Assembly (NCBI RefSeq): GCF_001013905.1
Contig: NZ_LN831790.1
Coordinates: 62,001 to 126,000 of the forward strand
Direction of reading: 5' to 3'
From: Streptomyces leeuwenhoekii
GTDB taxonomy: Bacteria; Actinomycetota; Actinomycetes; Streptomycetales; Streptomycetaceae
Length of the DNA stretch: 64,000 nt
In this document: piece by piece, positions 35,865 to 44,358 of the stretch
Layout of the letters: each line of letters opens with the position of its first letter
How positions within the stretch are numbered: the stretch's first letter is position 1
The notes under the pieces: model-generated
What the model was told of the DNA's origin: nothing
Seen by the model: only the letters and a program-made list of their open reading frames with translations
The model's database searches: none
Made by a program: the position numbers and the translations under genes

Positions 35865-37088
35865 TCATCCGCGGGAAGCGGCCCGTGTCTCTTGCCCCAG
35901 CGCCTCGTCGTGCTCCGGCCGTCGCGCGGGAGGCCGGAAGACCAGGGTCACCAGTGTCACGGCCGCCGTCACGAGGAACGCGGTACGCATGCTGTAGTGG
36001 TCCGCCACCGCTCCGAGGGTGGCGGGCCCCGTCAGGGTCCCGATGCCGAGTGCCAGGACGGTGGCGCTGAAACCGGTCGACGGCTGTTCGGGAAAGACCC
36101 GGTAGCTCCACAGCGCGAGCAGCGAGGACGTGGCCATGAAAGCCGGCCCGTACAGGACGGCCGAAGCGACGACCGCGGTGAGAGCGCCGGGAGCCAGCCC
36201 CAGCAGCGCGATCGCTGCCGACAGCGCCAGGAACAGCACCGCCTGGCCGAGCCGCAGTCCCAGCCGTACGAAAAAGGCTCCGGCGAAGACACTGCTGATC
36301 CCGGCCAACCCCATGAGCGTCCAGAACAGCGGCGCCACCGGGGAGTTCTCTCCCGCCGCATCCGAGACGGCATCCAGGGCGAAGGCCCAGTAGAAGGCAC
36401 CGATGACCCCGTAGACGAACGCGGTGAGATACAGCGTCGCGGACGCCGGGCGGAGGAACCAGCGCGCCGAGACGGTCTTCCCGCCGCCGTTCCCCTTGCC
36501 CTCGTGGCGCCCGGCGGGCAGGACCCGCGCCGCGTACCAGGCCATCGCCAGGGCCACGACCGCGAACCCGAACCAGGCGTACCGCCAGTCGGCCCCCTGG
36601 GTGACCAGAGCGAGTGGCCCGGCCACGGTGACACCGAAGGCGGTACCGCTCGGGATGAGAGCCATGACCCGTTCGCGTGTGCGGTCCGGCAGCAGGCGGT
36701 CGGCGGTGTCGGAGAACGGCGCCCAGGAGAAACCCGAGGCCATTCCCGCCACCACGAGCCCCACGACGAGGACCCACGTGGTCTGGGCCACCGCCACCGT
36801 CATCATGCCGACCCCCGCCGATACTCCTGCCGCGACCACCATGGGGCGGGGACCCAGGCGCGAGACGAGCACCCCCACCAGCAGCAGCGCCACCACATAC
36901 CCGACGTAGGAAACGCTGTTGACCAGGCCGAGAACCGATGTCGAAAGTCCGAACCGGTCGCGCAGGTCGGGAAGGAACAGCCCGTACCCGTACCGGGCGA
37001 AGCCGTAGGCCACCGCTTGGGCCGCCACTCCTACTCCGCCGACCTGCCAGGCTAAACGCGACGCAGATGGTTCACATCGTCCGGTCAC
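35865..37088 (-). CDS. MFS exporter, YbfB/YjiJ-like
   Basis: A 407-aa major facilitator protein with about twelve hydrophobic segments. The loop between helices 2 and 3 reads GVLVSRLGPRPMVVAAG, the MFS motif A position. I chose the GTG at 37088 because AGGAG lies seven bases upstream; the longer frame has no ribosome site. It carries a TTA leucine codon at 37053-37055 (codon 12), a bldA target. It converges on the isocitrate lyase gene with a ten-base gap. It probably exports the product of the adjoining cluster. Confidence 0.88.
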   Translation of the reverse strand: MTGRCEPSASRLAWQVGGVGVAAQAVAYGFARYGYGLFLPDLRDRFGLSTSVLGLVNSVSYVGYVVALLLVGVLVSRLGPRPMVVAAGVSAGVGMMTVAVAQTTWVLVVGLVVAGMASGFSWAPFSDTADRLLPDRTRERVMALIPSGTAFGVTVAGPLALVTQGADWRYAWFGFAVVALAMAWYAARVLPAGRHEGKGNGGGKTVSARWFLRPASATLYLTAFVYGVIGAFYWAFALDAVSDAAGENSPVAPLFWTLMGLAGISSVFAGAFFVRLGLRLGQAVLFLALSAAIALLGLAPGALTAVVASAVLYGPAFMATSSLLALWSYRVFPEQPSTGFSATVLALGIGTLTGPATLGAVADHYSMRTAFLVTAAVTLVTLVFRPPARRPEHDEALGQETRAASRG

Positions 37089-37205
37089 GTAGTCACTCCT
37101 CGTGTTCGGTCCGATCCGGGAACGCCCGGTTATCCAGTTGGCGCCCTCGTACACCACAGCGGGCCACCCGTGTGCCGCGGTGCGGCCATGGCACACGGCC
37201 GCCCG

Positions 37206-38039
37206 TCAGCGCGGCCGGCGGAGGAAATCCAAGAGGGTGGCGGTGAGTTCGGCGGGAGCATCCTCCTGGACCAGGTGACCGGCACCGGCGATCAGCTCCA
37301 GTCGCGCGCCGGGGATCCGGGTGGCCAGCTCCCGTCCCCGCGCCACGGGGACCCAGACGTCATCCTCGCCCCAGCAGACCAGCACCGGAACGCCGATCTC
37401 GCCGTACCGGTCCTGGATCTCGTCAGTGTGGCGCTGGTCCGCCTGGTCCATCTGACGGTAGAAGGCCGCCTGACCGGACTCGTCCAACCAGGGCCGGACG
37501 AGCCGTTCCAGGACGGCGGGACGAAGACCGGCACTGCTGGCAGAGCCCACGTACGCGCGCAGCAGAGCACGGTGCAGCTCGGGCGGCAGCTGCTGGAAGA
37601 CCTCGCTGTGCCGGCCGGCGAGCCAAAAGAACGGAGAACCCCATGGGCCCAGCGCGACCGTGTCGACCAGGGCCAGCGCACGGTAGCGAGCTCCGTGCAG
37701 CAGGTGCGCCCGCAGGCAGACGGCACCACCGAAGTCGTGGGCGACCACCAGCGGCTCCTCGAGGCCCCAGTGCGCGAGCAGCTCGCTGAAGACCCGGCCC
37801 TGGCCGGCCAAAGAGACATCCTGGCCAGCCGACTTGTCCGACTGCCCGTAACCCGGCATGTCCCACACGAAGACCCGGAAGTGGCGAGCGAGCGCGTGGG
37901 CCACAGCCCGCCAGATGTACGAGGAGAAGGGAGTGCCGTGGAGAAGCACCACCGGATCCCGCCCGGGATCTCCGAGACTCCCCCAGCGGACACCACCCGA
38001 CGTACTGTGAAACGTCTCCGGCAGTTGCCATCCACTCAC
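37206..38039 (-). CDS. Alpha/beta hydrolase with Asp nucleophile motif
   Basis: A 277-aa alpha/beta-fold hydrolase. The oxyanion region is VVLLHGTPFSSYIW. The nucleophile elbow VVAHDFGGAVCLRA has Asp instead of Ser, as in epoxide hydrolases and haloalkane/haloacetate dehalogenases. VLVCWGEDDVWVPVARG supplies the acid, and IAGAGHLVQEDAP the catalytic His. The GTG at 38039 follows GAGAGGA. It lies 117 bases upstream of the exporter gene on the same strand and may belong to the same product pathway, or may be a free-standing detoxifying hydrolase. Confidence 0.85.
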   Translation of the reverse strand: MSGWQLPETFHSTSGGVRWGSLGDPGRDPVVLLHGTPFSSYIWRAVAHALARHFRVFVWDMPGYGQSDKSAGQDVSLAGQGRVFSELLAHWGLEEPLVVAHDFGGAVCLRAHLLHGARYRALALVDTVALGPWGSPFFWLAGRHSEVFQQLPPELHRALLRAYVGSASSAGLRPAVLERLVRPWLDESGQAAFYRQMDQADQRHTDEIQDRYGEIGVPVLVCWGEDDVWVPVARGRELATRIPGARLELIAGAGHLVQEDAPAELTATLLDFLRRPR

Positions 38040-38402
38040 GCGCGCTGTTCCTCTCGATGTCGACCGACAGACAGACCATGTACCTGCTGCAGCCCGGCTG
38101 TCATCCTCCGCCGATCAGAACGCAGAAATTCCTGACGTTCTTCTGACGGCGGCCGTCCCGCCAACATCGGGCAGCGGCCGCGGTCCGGGGCCCGTGCTCC
38201 ACCCGCTCCTGGGCAGCCGCACGGGCGACATCCCGGCGGGCTCGCTCGGCAGCAGCCTGCTCTCGCCGCCGCACGAAGCTCTCCGCCTCGATGGCGGCCT
38301 GCTCGCGCAGCCGGTCCCCCAGGCCCCGGCGACGCTCACGGTCGCTCAGGCCGGCAGCTCCCGGTCGACCTGCGCCTCGGCGACCGACGGGCCGGTTCGA
38401 CA

Positions 38403-39297
38403 AGGCGCTGCCGCAGCAGACGCAGCCAGCCATGGCCGACGTCGCCCAGCCACTCCTGCTGCCCGGCACCGTCGGTACCGCTATCGGGCAGCTGACCGGC
38501 TCCCTCGTACGCGCGCTGCGGGAGCGGCGGCAGACCGTACGCGCGCTCGCCCGGTGCGCTCGGCTCACCGGCCTCCTGGAGGCCGAGCCCGACGTGGAGG
38601 CGCTGTCCTTCTATCCGCACCTGCTGGCGTGGGAGCTCACACAGCCCCGCGGACAAGCGCGTCACGCCGGTGACCCTGCTGGACACCTTCGAGGACGTCG
38701 GCGACTGCACCCACCGCGACCTGGAGCACCTCATCTCAGCGGGTAGTGTGGCTGATGTCGAACGCCTTCCTCATGGTCACCGGCCGCTCGCGCCTTCAGT
38801 AGGCCGATCCCGCTCTCCAGGGGCAGCTCGACTACACCGGGCCGGCCCCCTGGCCCGGCCTGGCCACGCCTGCCTCCGCGATCCCGGCCGCGCGGACAGC
38901 AGGCGCCGTGCGAGGGCGCGGGCGGCAGGTCCTGGCCGGGGACTCCTCACTCGAGGACTGCGACGACTACCTCGCCCGCCGGCTCACCTGCGACGGCCAG
39001 CCCCTCATCAACGGCTAAATCCGCCAGGTCATCACAGGCCGGTCCCACGGCCTGCCCCTCTACCTCGACCTGTCGGTGCTCCGCTTCCTGGAGATCCGCC
39101 ACACCCGCGAGCCGGTCCCCTCCGACTTCGACCACGACTTCGGCGCCCTGATCGCCCGCACCCTGTCCGACATCACCCCCGACGAACGCCACGTCCTGCG
39201 GTCGGTGTCCTTGCTGGACGCCCTTGTTGCAGCGCAGCGGCGCCTCAGCGCCTCAGCGGCGGCCCCCGGAACGGAGGCTGGCATCGCTGACCTCACC
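38403..39297 (+). pseudogene. Decayed ATPase-like gene
   Basis: Plus-strand fragments line up as one protein over several frames. They are LTGSLVRALRERRQTVRALA, PVTLLDTFEDVGDCTHRDLE (Walker B-like), SLEDCDDYLARRLTCDGQPL, and IRQVITGRSHGLPLYLDLSV with FEIRHT-like sequence after it. A frameshift near 38650, TAG near 38797 and TAA near 39016 interrupt it. The tail stops 23 bases before the IS3-family element. It resembles STAND/NACHT-like ATPases common in streptomycetes; the identification is moderate. Confidence 0.5.
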
Positions 39298-39352
39298 AGA
39301 AGAGGCGGCTAACCTAAAGTGAAGTTTCCCCGTGATCTCGGACACGTGATCG

Positions 39353-40240
39353 TTATGCCGCGAGGGCGTGCTGATGCCGCTGCCTGGTCTCGGCTGGGGT
39401 GAGATAGCCGAAGGTCTTGTGCTTGCGCAGTCGGCGGCGGTTGTAGAAGGTCTCGATGAAGTTGAAGACCTCGGCGCGGGCGGTGGCCCGGTCGGGCCAG
39501 GTGCGGGTGCCGATCTCTTCCTTGAGCAGGGCCCAGAAGCTCTCCGCGGCGGCGTTGTCGAAGCATGATCCCGTGCGTCCGCAGCTCTGCCGGAGCTCGA
39601 ACTTCCCTATTCGTTCCCGGAACTGGGTGGAGGTGTATTCGCTGCCGCGATCGCTGTGAATCACGCAGCCGGGCTCCAGTCCGCCTCGGCCGTGGGCCAT
39701 GTCGAGAGCACCGACGACGAGCTCGGCGCGGTGGTGGTCGGCCATGGCATAGCCGACGACCTCGCGGGTGGCCAGGTCCAGCCAGCAGGCGAGGTAGAGC
39801 CAGCCCTCGGCGATGGGCAGGCAGGTGATGTCGCCGACCAGCTTGGTGCCGGGGCGCTCGGCATGGAAGTCGCGGCCGATCAGGTCCGGGGCCGGCTGCG
39901 CCTTCACATCAGGCCGGGTCAGCGAACGCCTCTTGCGCCGGGTGACGCCACGGATGTCGCGCTCGCGCATCAGGCGGGCGACGCGTTTGCGGTTCACCCG
40001 TCGGCCCAGGCGGCGCAGTTCGGCGTGGATCCGCGGGACCCCGTACGTGTGCCGGGACGCGATGTGCACCACGGCGATCTCGTGCGCGAGCGCGTCGTCG
40101 GCAGCCTGACGAGCGCGGCGGGCGGCCTCGCCCTCGCGCCAGGCGTAGTAGGAGGAGCGGGAAACCTTCAGCACCCGGCACAGCAGGACGATCGGGTAAG
40201 CCGCCTTCTCCGCATGAATCAACCGGTACAGCTCGCTCAC
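39353..40240 (-). CDS. IS3-family transposase OrfB
   Basis: A 295-aa DDE integrase-type transposase. It has an N-terminal HTH-like segment (LLCRVLKVSRSSYYAWREGE), HTYGVPRIHAELRRLGRRVN, and catalytic residues in LVGDITCLPIAEGWLYLACW (Asp), CVIHSDRGSEYTSTQF (Asp) and FDNAAAESFWALLKEEIG (Glu). It overlaps orfA by four bases in a different frame, so an OrfAB fusion by -1 frameshifting is expected. It looks intact. Confidence 0.95.
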   Translation of the reverse strand: MSELYRLIHAEKAAYPIVLLCRVLKVSRSSYYAWREGEAARRARQAADDALAHEIAVVHIASRHTYGVPRIHAELRRLGRRVNRKRVARLMRERDIRGVTRRKRRSLTRPDVKAQPAPDLIGRDFHAERPGTKLVGDITCLPIAEGWLYLACWLDLATREVVGYAMADHHRAELVVGALDMAHGRGGLEPGCVIHSDRGSEYTSTQFRERIGKFELRQSCGRTGSCFDNAAAESFWALLKEEIGTRTWPDRATARAEVFNFIETFYNRRRLRKHKTFGYLTPAETRQRHQHALAA

Positions 40241-40536
40241 CGGTCGTTCTCCTTCACGAAGAAGGCCGTCGCTTTTTTCAGGATCTCGATCGTCTGCTGC
40301 TGTTCACGGACCTCCTTGCGCAGCCGCTTGAGCTCCTCGCGCTCGGCGCTGGTCAGCTCGCCGGACCCGCCCTCGCCCCGGTCCGCCTTCGCCCAGCGGT
40401 ACCAGCCTCGCAGGGACTCGGAGCTGATGCCGAGCTCCCGGGCGACGGCGGTGACCGTTTTGCCCGAGGAATCGACGAGCGCGATCGCGTCCCGCTTGAA
40501 CTCCTCGGTGTACCGCTTCGTGTACTTGCTTCCCAC
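40237..40536 (-). CDS. IS3-family transposase OrfA
   Basis: A 99-aa helix-turn-helix protein (KRYTEEFKRDAIALVDSSGK, VARELGISSESLRGWYRWAK) ending in a leucine-zipper-like helix (ELKRLRKEVREQQQTIEILK). It binds the element ends and joins OrfB through frameshifting. It looks intact. Confidence 0.93.
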   Translation of the reverse strand: MGSKYTKRYTEEFKRDAIALVDSSGKTVTAVARELGISSESLRGWYRWAKADRGEGGSGELTSAEREELKRLRKEVREQQQTIEILKKATAFFVKENDR

Positions 40537-40859
40537 CTGGTGCTACTTCCTCTGGAACCTCAAGATCCCAGTCTCCAGGTGTCCACGATCAAGGGGAAGC
40601 TTCAGCACCGAGCTGCACCTCGCGCCGGCACTCAGGACAGTCCGGCAGCCACACAGCACGGGATACAGCCGCCGCTCCAGGCCGTCAGGAACTTCGCAAA
40701 GATTCACCCTGCCGAGCCGAAGTCAGTAGCACCGTCGTGGCATCTGCTGAGCAGCTTCCGCGAGGCACCACCGCTCCTGGCCTGAGGCGGTGTTCGCGAG
40801 TGCTGTAATGTCACCTGCAGCAACTATGGGAATCTGCCGAAGACTTGGAGTGCTACATC

Positions 40860-41405
40860 ATGCCTAGGAGAAGTACGCCTCCGGGGTACTGGATAGGCGC
40901 CCTACTCTTGGGTGCATTGTCGGTCGTGCTTGTGCTTGCCATGCAAGCGAAGCAGAACCTCCCCGGCCATGTATCACAGACAGGCGATGCCAAGCCCACC
41001 GCTAAATCTTCTCCGCCACTCCCTCCTGAAGCGCGATACCCAGTACCACCTGATACTGGCATGGGTCGCCGAGTGGTGTATTCAAAGAAGCAGCAGCGGG
41101 TTTGGTTGATTGCTGAGAATGAGCAAGTCCTGCGCACCTTCAGGGTATGGCCTGGCACCATAGACCCGGCAGTGGGTGCCCACACTGTGACCTACCGGCG
41201 TGCACAAGGAACCGGAACTGATGGTGCCATGGTAGAGAACGTAGTCTACTTCGGAAGTAATTACGCCTTTTCCAATGCAGTGGACGGCTCGCCGCCGAAG
41301 CCAAGCCCCGGCCTTCGTACCGGTGCCATACGCGAGAGTGTTGCAGATGGGCGGGCGATGTGGAAGTTCGCATCCGAAAATACATCTGTCTACGTAGCTG
41401 AATGA
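40860..41405 (+). CDS. L,D-transpeptidase-like protein without the catalytic Cys
   Basis: A 181-aa exported or membrane-anchored protein. The ATG at 40860 follows GGAG. An N-terminal hydrophobic segment (WIGALLLGALSVVLVLAMQA) precedes a Pro-rich linker and a YkuD-like domain: RRVVYSKKQQRVWLIAENEQ, VLRTFRVWPGTIDPAVGAHT, VYFGSNYAFSNAVDGSPPKP, TGAIRESVADGRAMWKF. In active enzymes the last stretch reads like SHGCIR; here Cys is Ala, and the mature domain has no cysteine. It is probably a non-catalytic wall-binding paralogue, a type I recall in streptomycetes. Confidence 0.75.
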   Translation: MPRRSTPPGYWIGALLLGALSVVLVLAMQAKQNLPGHVSQTGDAKPTAKSSPPLPPEARYPVPPDTGMGRRVVYSKKQQRVWLIAENEQVLRTFRVWPGTIDPAVGAHTVTYRRAQGTGTDGAMVENVVYFGSNYAFSNAVDGSPPKPSPGLRTGAIRESVADGRAMWKFASENTSVYVAE

Positions 41406-42262
41406 CCATTTTCTTTGGCCAGCACCTCGCGTGCGGACCTCTCTCGCTGCTTCATTTGAGACAGTACGTCCTGCAATGCACTTTCATGCTCAGCAATCTT
41501 TTTTTCCTCGAGAGCCACTTCTCCCTCGAACCACATCTGCACGACACCAGATGACTTCTTACACTCGACGTCTCGGGTAGCAACGGAAACTTCGTGCGGA
41601 GTTGCTTTTGCGGTTTTCCAGTTCCACTTTGGGTCGTTCATGGCATCCATCGGTGAATCGTATTTATGGCCCGTCTCAGCCATGCAGTCAGACCAGCCCT
41701 TAAATGCCTTCACGACGGAAGGCAAGCGTGTGGCAGCAATATAACTGGAGGCCTTTATTTGCTCTGGAAGATTCTTGTCCTCCAACTGCGGAATACTCTC
41801 CTCCGCCTTGTCCGAGCACGCGCTCAACGCCTTAGACTCCTGCGGATTAGGTGATATAGAAGGCTGCGATCCTCCTCCATTCAGCACTGCCATGTAGTGA
41901 TAACCGTGCTGCGCCTGCTTCTGGTTGACGGGGCCGTATCGCCCGGCCATAAGTGTCGGCAATTTATCTGGCGTTCGACGCGGCAGCCTGAATTTGATGC
42001 GCTTATCAGCCAAGCACTTATCGACAAGTGCCATCGCCGCCTGCGCGACGAATCTCCTCTGATCGTCTGACTCGATGTACTTCTGAATCGGCAGCACCAA
42101 ATGCGGTAGAGGGTCGTAGATGTCTGAATCGCGCTCGGCTTCCAGTGCAGACGGGCGAGCCTCCGCCACCGACCCCGTCGCATCGCTTTCGTGTGAGCAC
42201 GCCGAAATGAGGGTTGACGTTAGGACGCAAAGTGCGAGGTGAGTAAAGTGTCGACGCTTCAT
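41390..42262 (-). CDS. Putative lipoprotein, 290 aa
   Basis: The ATG at 42262 follows GAGG by seven bases; an ATG two codons earlier is possible. The N-terminus is a lipoprotein signal (KRRHFTHLALCVLTSTLISA, then Cys). The mature protein has conserved-looking cysteine pairs (VDKCLADK, SACSDKAEESIP, GWSDCMAETGHKYD, DVECKKS) and ends in a charged helix. It resembles actinobacterial secreted lipoproteins of unknown function. Its 3' end overlaps that of the transpeptidase-like gene by 16 bases, tail to tail. GC is lower than in most of the window. Confidence 0.8.
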   Translation of the reverse strand: MKRRHFTHLALCVLTSTLISACSHESDATGSVAEARPSALEAERDSDIYDPLPHLVLPIQKYIESDDQRRFVAQAAMALVDKCLADKRIKFRLPRRTPDKLPTLMAGRYGPVNQKQAQHGYHYMAVLNGGGSQPSISPNPQESKALSACSDKAEESIPQLEDKNLPEQIKASSYIAATRLPSVVKAFKGWSDCMAETGHKYDSPMDAMNDPKWNWKTAKATPHEVSVATRDVECKKSSGVVQMWFEGEVALEEKKIAEHESALQDVLSQMKQRERSAREVLAKENGHSAT

Positions 42263-42295
42263 ATACATGCCTCAAATCGCGAAAATTACAGAAAG

Positions 42296-42335
42296 GAGGC
42301 TGACTCCCGCCCTGCTCAGGGCGGGAATCAGCCTC
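42296..42335 (-). terminator. Intrinsic terminator after the I36-type gene
   Basis: Nineteen-base arms at 42296-42314 and 42317-42335 pair with one G-U wobble on the minus strand and are followed by a T-rich run. It lies nine bases after the stop of the inhibitor gene (42344). Confidence 0.85.
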
Positions 42336-42343
42336 TTCACTCA

Positions 42344-42772
42344 TCAGTAGTAGTACGACCGCCAAGATGCGTTCTCGTTGTAAGTCTTGACGAGCTGTAC
42401 GTTGGTGTTGGAGGTGACGACGTCATAGTCACCCTGCTGGCCGGAATAGAAAAACACTCGAACGAAGTCGTTGCTGCAGACGCAGCCACCCCCCATACTG
42501 TAGGAAGCAGACGCGGCGTTGTTCTTGACGGGCTGGCCGGCTCCTGCCCCGTTGTTCGGGAAGACGTACCCAGCCAAATCGTCGACTTCGCCCGTACCAC
42601 TACCCCATCTGTAATATGCGCCCTGCTGGTTCGAGTTGTAGTAAAGACAGAATCCGATTCCGTTGGCGTCCATCGGACACTTGCCTGTGGCAGCACTCGC
42701 CGGAGCAGAAAACGCGAAAGTAGAGGCCACGACCGTTATGGCCATACCCACCACTGCGAAAATTTTGCGCAT
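42344..42772 (-). CDS. Secreted peptidase inhibitor I36-like protein
   Basis: A 142-aa exported protein. The ATG at 42772 follows AAGGGGGA. A Sec signal (MRKIFAVVGMAITVVASTFA, cleavage after ASA) leads to a small Cys-containing beta-rich domain: FCLYYNSNQQGAYYRWGSGT, then GGGCVCSNDFVRVFF and QQGDYDVVTSNTNVQLVKTY. This is the layout of the I36 (SMI, metalloprotease inhibitor) family of streptomycetes, a beta/gamma-crystallin-like fold. An intact terminator follows. Confidence 0.78.
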   Translation of the reverse strand: MRKIFAVVGMAITVVASTFAFSAPASAATGKCPMDANGIGFCLYYNSNQQGAYYRWGSGTGEVDDLAGYVFPNNGAGAGQPVKNNAASASYSMGGGCVCSNDFVRVFFYSGQQGDYDVVTSNTNVQLVKTYNENASWRSYYY

Positions 42773-43047
42773 TAAACGATCCCCCTTCTTGGGATTTTTC
42801 ACCTTCATCCTAGCTTCACTAACCTGCAAGATCAATCACTTTCTTCTCTGTCCATATTTGCTGCCATTGGTGTCATTTATGGAAGCTGCACCAGGCTCAT
42901 GATGAATGGCTGGGTTTTCTCACGTAGACTGGTCGAGCCAGTCCGCACCAGGCTCCGCACCTGCCCCTGATCGACCAACTTTCGCACCGTAAGAGCGATA
43001 CACTGCTATATGTGGCATTTTACAAGGATGGCGAGGAATTGATACCA

Positions 43048-43248
43048 ATGCATGACAAGGAAGAGAGGGTTTCGCGTGAGTTGTCTGCCGTTGCGGCCGG
43101 TTTTACGGTGAACAATGCTGCGCTCATTAACGGCGGCATCGCCGCAGGAAAGGAAAAGTTGCGGCGTAGACGAATAGTGATCGCGGTATGCTCTGTAGCA
43201 ATCGCGCTGCTCGGCATTGCAGTGATGGCTGGCGTAGACCTCTACTGA
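43048..43248 (+). CDS. Small membrane protein, 66 aa
   Basis: An ATG at 43048 follows GAGGAA by nine bases; a GTG at 43012 would add 12 residues. After a charged helical N-terminus (HDKEERVSRELSAVAAGFTV) and a basic patch (KEKLRRRR) there is one transmembrane helix near the C-terminus (VIAVCSVAIALLGIAVMAGV). It is probably an inner-membrane protein with its N-terminus in the cytoplasm. Function unknown. Confidence 0.55.
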   Translation: MHDKEERVSRELSAVAAGFTVNNAALINGGIAAGKEKLRRRRIVIAVCSVAIALLGIAVMAGVDLY

Positions 43249-43372
43249 CCCCGATCAGTGGCGGATGTAGACGTCACTGACTTCGGCTCGGCAGGGTGAA
43301 TCCCCGCCCCCACCCGCATACCTCACACAGCACGGACCGACTCCAGACCCTCCCACCGAGCGGCAGCACGGG

Positions 43373-43714
43373 GTGACGGTCCTGCGTGAGCTTGCCGAGC
43401 CGGAGGTCGGCGGCTTCGGCTGGGGGTACAACGGCGGCGGCACCAGCGCGGCGGCCGCGGCGATCCTCGCCGACGCGCTCGACCTCGGCGACCCGGACAA
43501 GTGCGGCATCGGATACGCGACCTACCCCGAGGACGAGGTCCTGGCGCAGCTCCGGGAGGACTTCTGCGACGACGTCCTCTCCCAGCTCTGCGACCAGTGG
43601 CGGGTGCGCCGCGGCGTCGTCCTGCGCTGGTCGCTGGCCTGGTGCCTGCAGCGCGGCATCGACGAATTGCCCGCCGCTCTGCGGGAGCTCCCGCCGCTCC
43701 AGAGCCAGAGCTGA
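43373..43714 (+). CDS. DUF6166-like protein
   Basis: A 113-aa soluble protein with the pattern GGFGWGYNGGGTSAAAAAIL, LREDFCDDVLSQLCDQWRVR and RGVVLRWSLAWCLQRGIDEL. I recognise this as DUF6166, a small family found on actinobacterial plasmids and mobile elements, function unknown. The GTG start has no strong ribosome site, and family members may be longer at the N-terminus, so a 5' truncation is possible. Confidence 0.65.
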   Translation: MTVLRELAEPEVGGFGWGYNGGGTSAAAAAILADALDLGDPDKCGIGYATYPEDEVLAQLREDFCDDVLSQLCDQWRVRRGVVLRWSLAWCLQRGIDELPAALRELPPLQSQS

Positions 43715-43851
43715 CCGATGGGCTCGCCGAACACAGCGCGACCGGGCGGCTCCCTGTGGACCCGCCTGGTTGACGCCTTCCACGGACGGGACACCCCGGC
43801 GCCCACGCCACCGGCCGTCCCGTGGAACAGTCTGGAGTGGAGGGTCGACCC

Positions 43852-44022
43852 GGAGTACAGGTCGGAGCGGTGGTCGAAGGTGCCGGCGAGTGCTTCGGGT
43901 GCCATGTAGGCCGGTGTGCCGATCAGGACACCGGTGGTGGTGACGTCGTGCTGGCCGTCGTTGCCCTTGGCGATGCCGAAGTCGACGACCGTCGCCCTGC
44001 CGTTGCTCCGGATCTCAACCAT
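43852..44022 (-). pseudogene. Ser/Thr protein kinase fragment
   Basis: Minus-strand sequence reads GRATVVDFGIAKGNDGQHDV, then LIGTPAYMAPEALAGTFDHR and SDLYS. This is the DFG-to-APE activation segment of a Pkn-type kinase. It lacks the N-lobe, the catalytic loop and everything after the F helix, so it is a stranded internal fragment of 57 codons. Confidence 0.7.
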
Positions 44023-44105
44023 GGAAGAGTCTGAACGCGTCCTGTCCCTACGGCAGGTATGGCACCGCCTGGGTGATCGCCCAGGCGGATCTCAAAGGAG
44101 AGTCC

Positions 44106-44279
44106 ATGCGTATACCGCGATGGATCACGGCAAGCCTCTTCACCACGGCGGCAGCCGTGTCAGCACTCGCCCTGAGCTCGGGCTTCAGCCTCGCGAACAA
44201 CGACAGTCACCACCGCGACTCGGTTACGACGGCCGGGCAGTACACCACCCTCTGCCTGAACGGTGGCTGCGCCGACTGA
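44106..44279 (+). CDS. Small secreted peptide precursor, 57 aa
   Basis: The ATG at 44106 follows AAAGGAGAG. A signal peptide (MRIPRWITASLFTTAAAVSA to about residue 29) leaves a mature peptide of roughly 28 residues with a His/Asp/Ser-rich start (NNDSHHRDSV) and a C-terminal LCLNGGCAD, where two cysteines four apart may form a small disulfide loop. A strong terminator follows. Function unknown. Confidence 0.65.
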   Translation: MRIPRWITASLFTTAAAVSALALSSGFSLANNDSHHRDSVTTAGQYTTLCLNGGCAD

Positions 44280-44309
44280 CCCACCACCCCGCACCGACGC
44301 GCCGCAGAC

Positions 44310-44358
44310 GTGAGGCGGAGGGACTCACCTCGTCAGGTGGGTCCCTCCGCCACCTCAC
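44310..44358 (+). terminator. Terminator after the small secreted peptide
   Basis: Long arms at 44310-44330 and 44335-44358 around a four-base CGTC loop pair almost fully with a three-base bulge. It starts 31 bases after the peptide stop. Confidence 0.75.

Larger units (their letters stand above)
39320..40604 (-). mobile_element. IS3-family insertion sequence
   Basis: A 1285-bp element bounded by imperfect terminal inverted repeats of about 26 bp (22 matches), beginning TGAAGTTTCCCCGTGATC on the left and TGAAGCTTCCCCTTGATC on the complementary right end. It contains overlapping orfA and orfB on the minus strand. I did not find a clear target-site duplication, so flanks may have rearranged. 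Confidence 0.85.

Noticed and set aside
38101-38400. A minus-strand helical frame (REQAAIEAESFVRRREQAAA)
   Set aside because: It has no ribosome site or domain and overlaps the start of the ATPase remnant; it is more likely chance or a scrap of a lost gene.
43718-43909. A 63-codon plus-strand frame after the DUF6166-like gene
   Set aside because: Its second half lies opposite the kinase fragment and it lacks a ribosome site.
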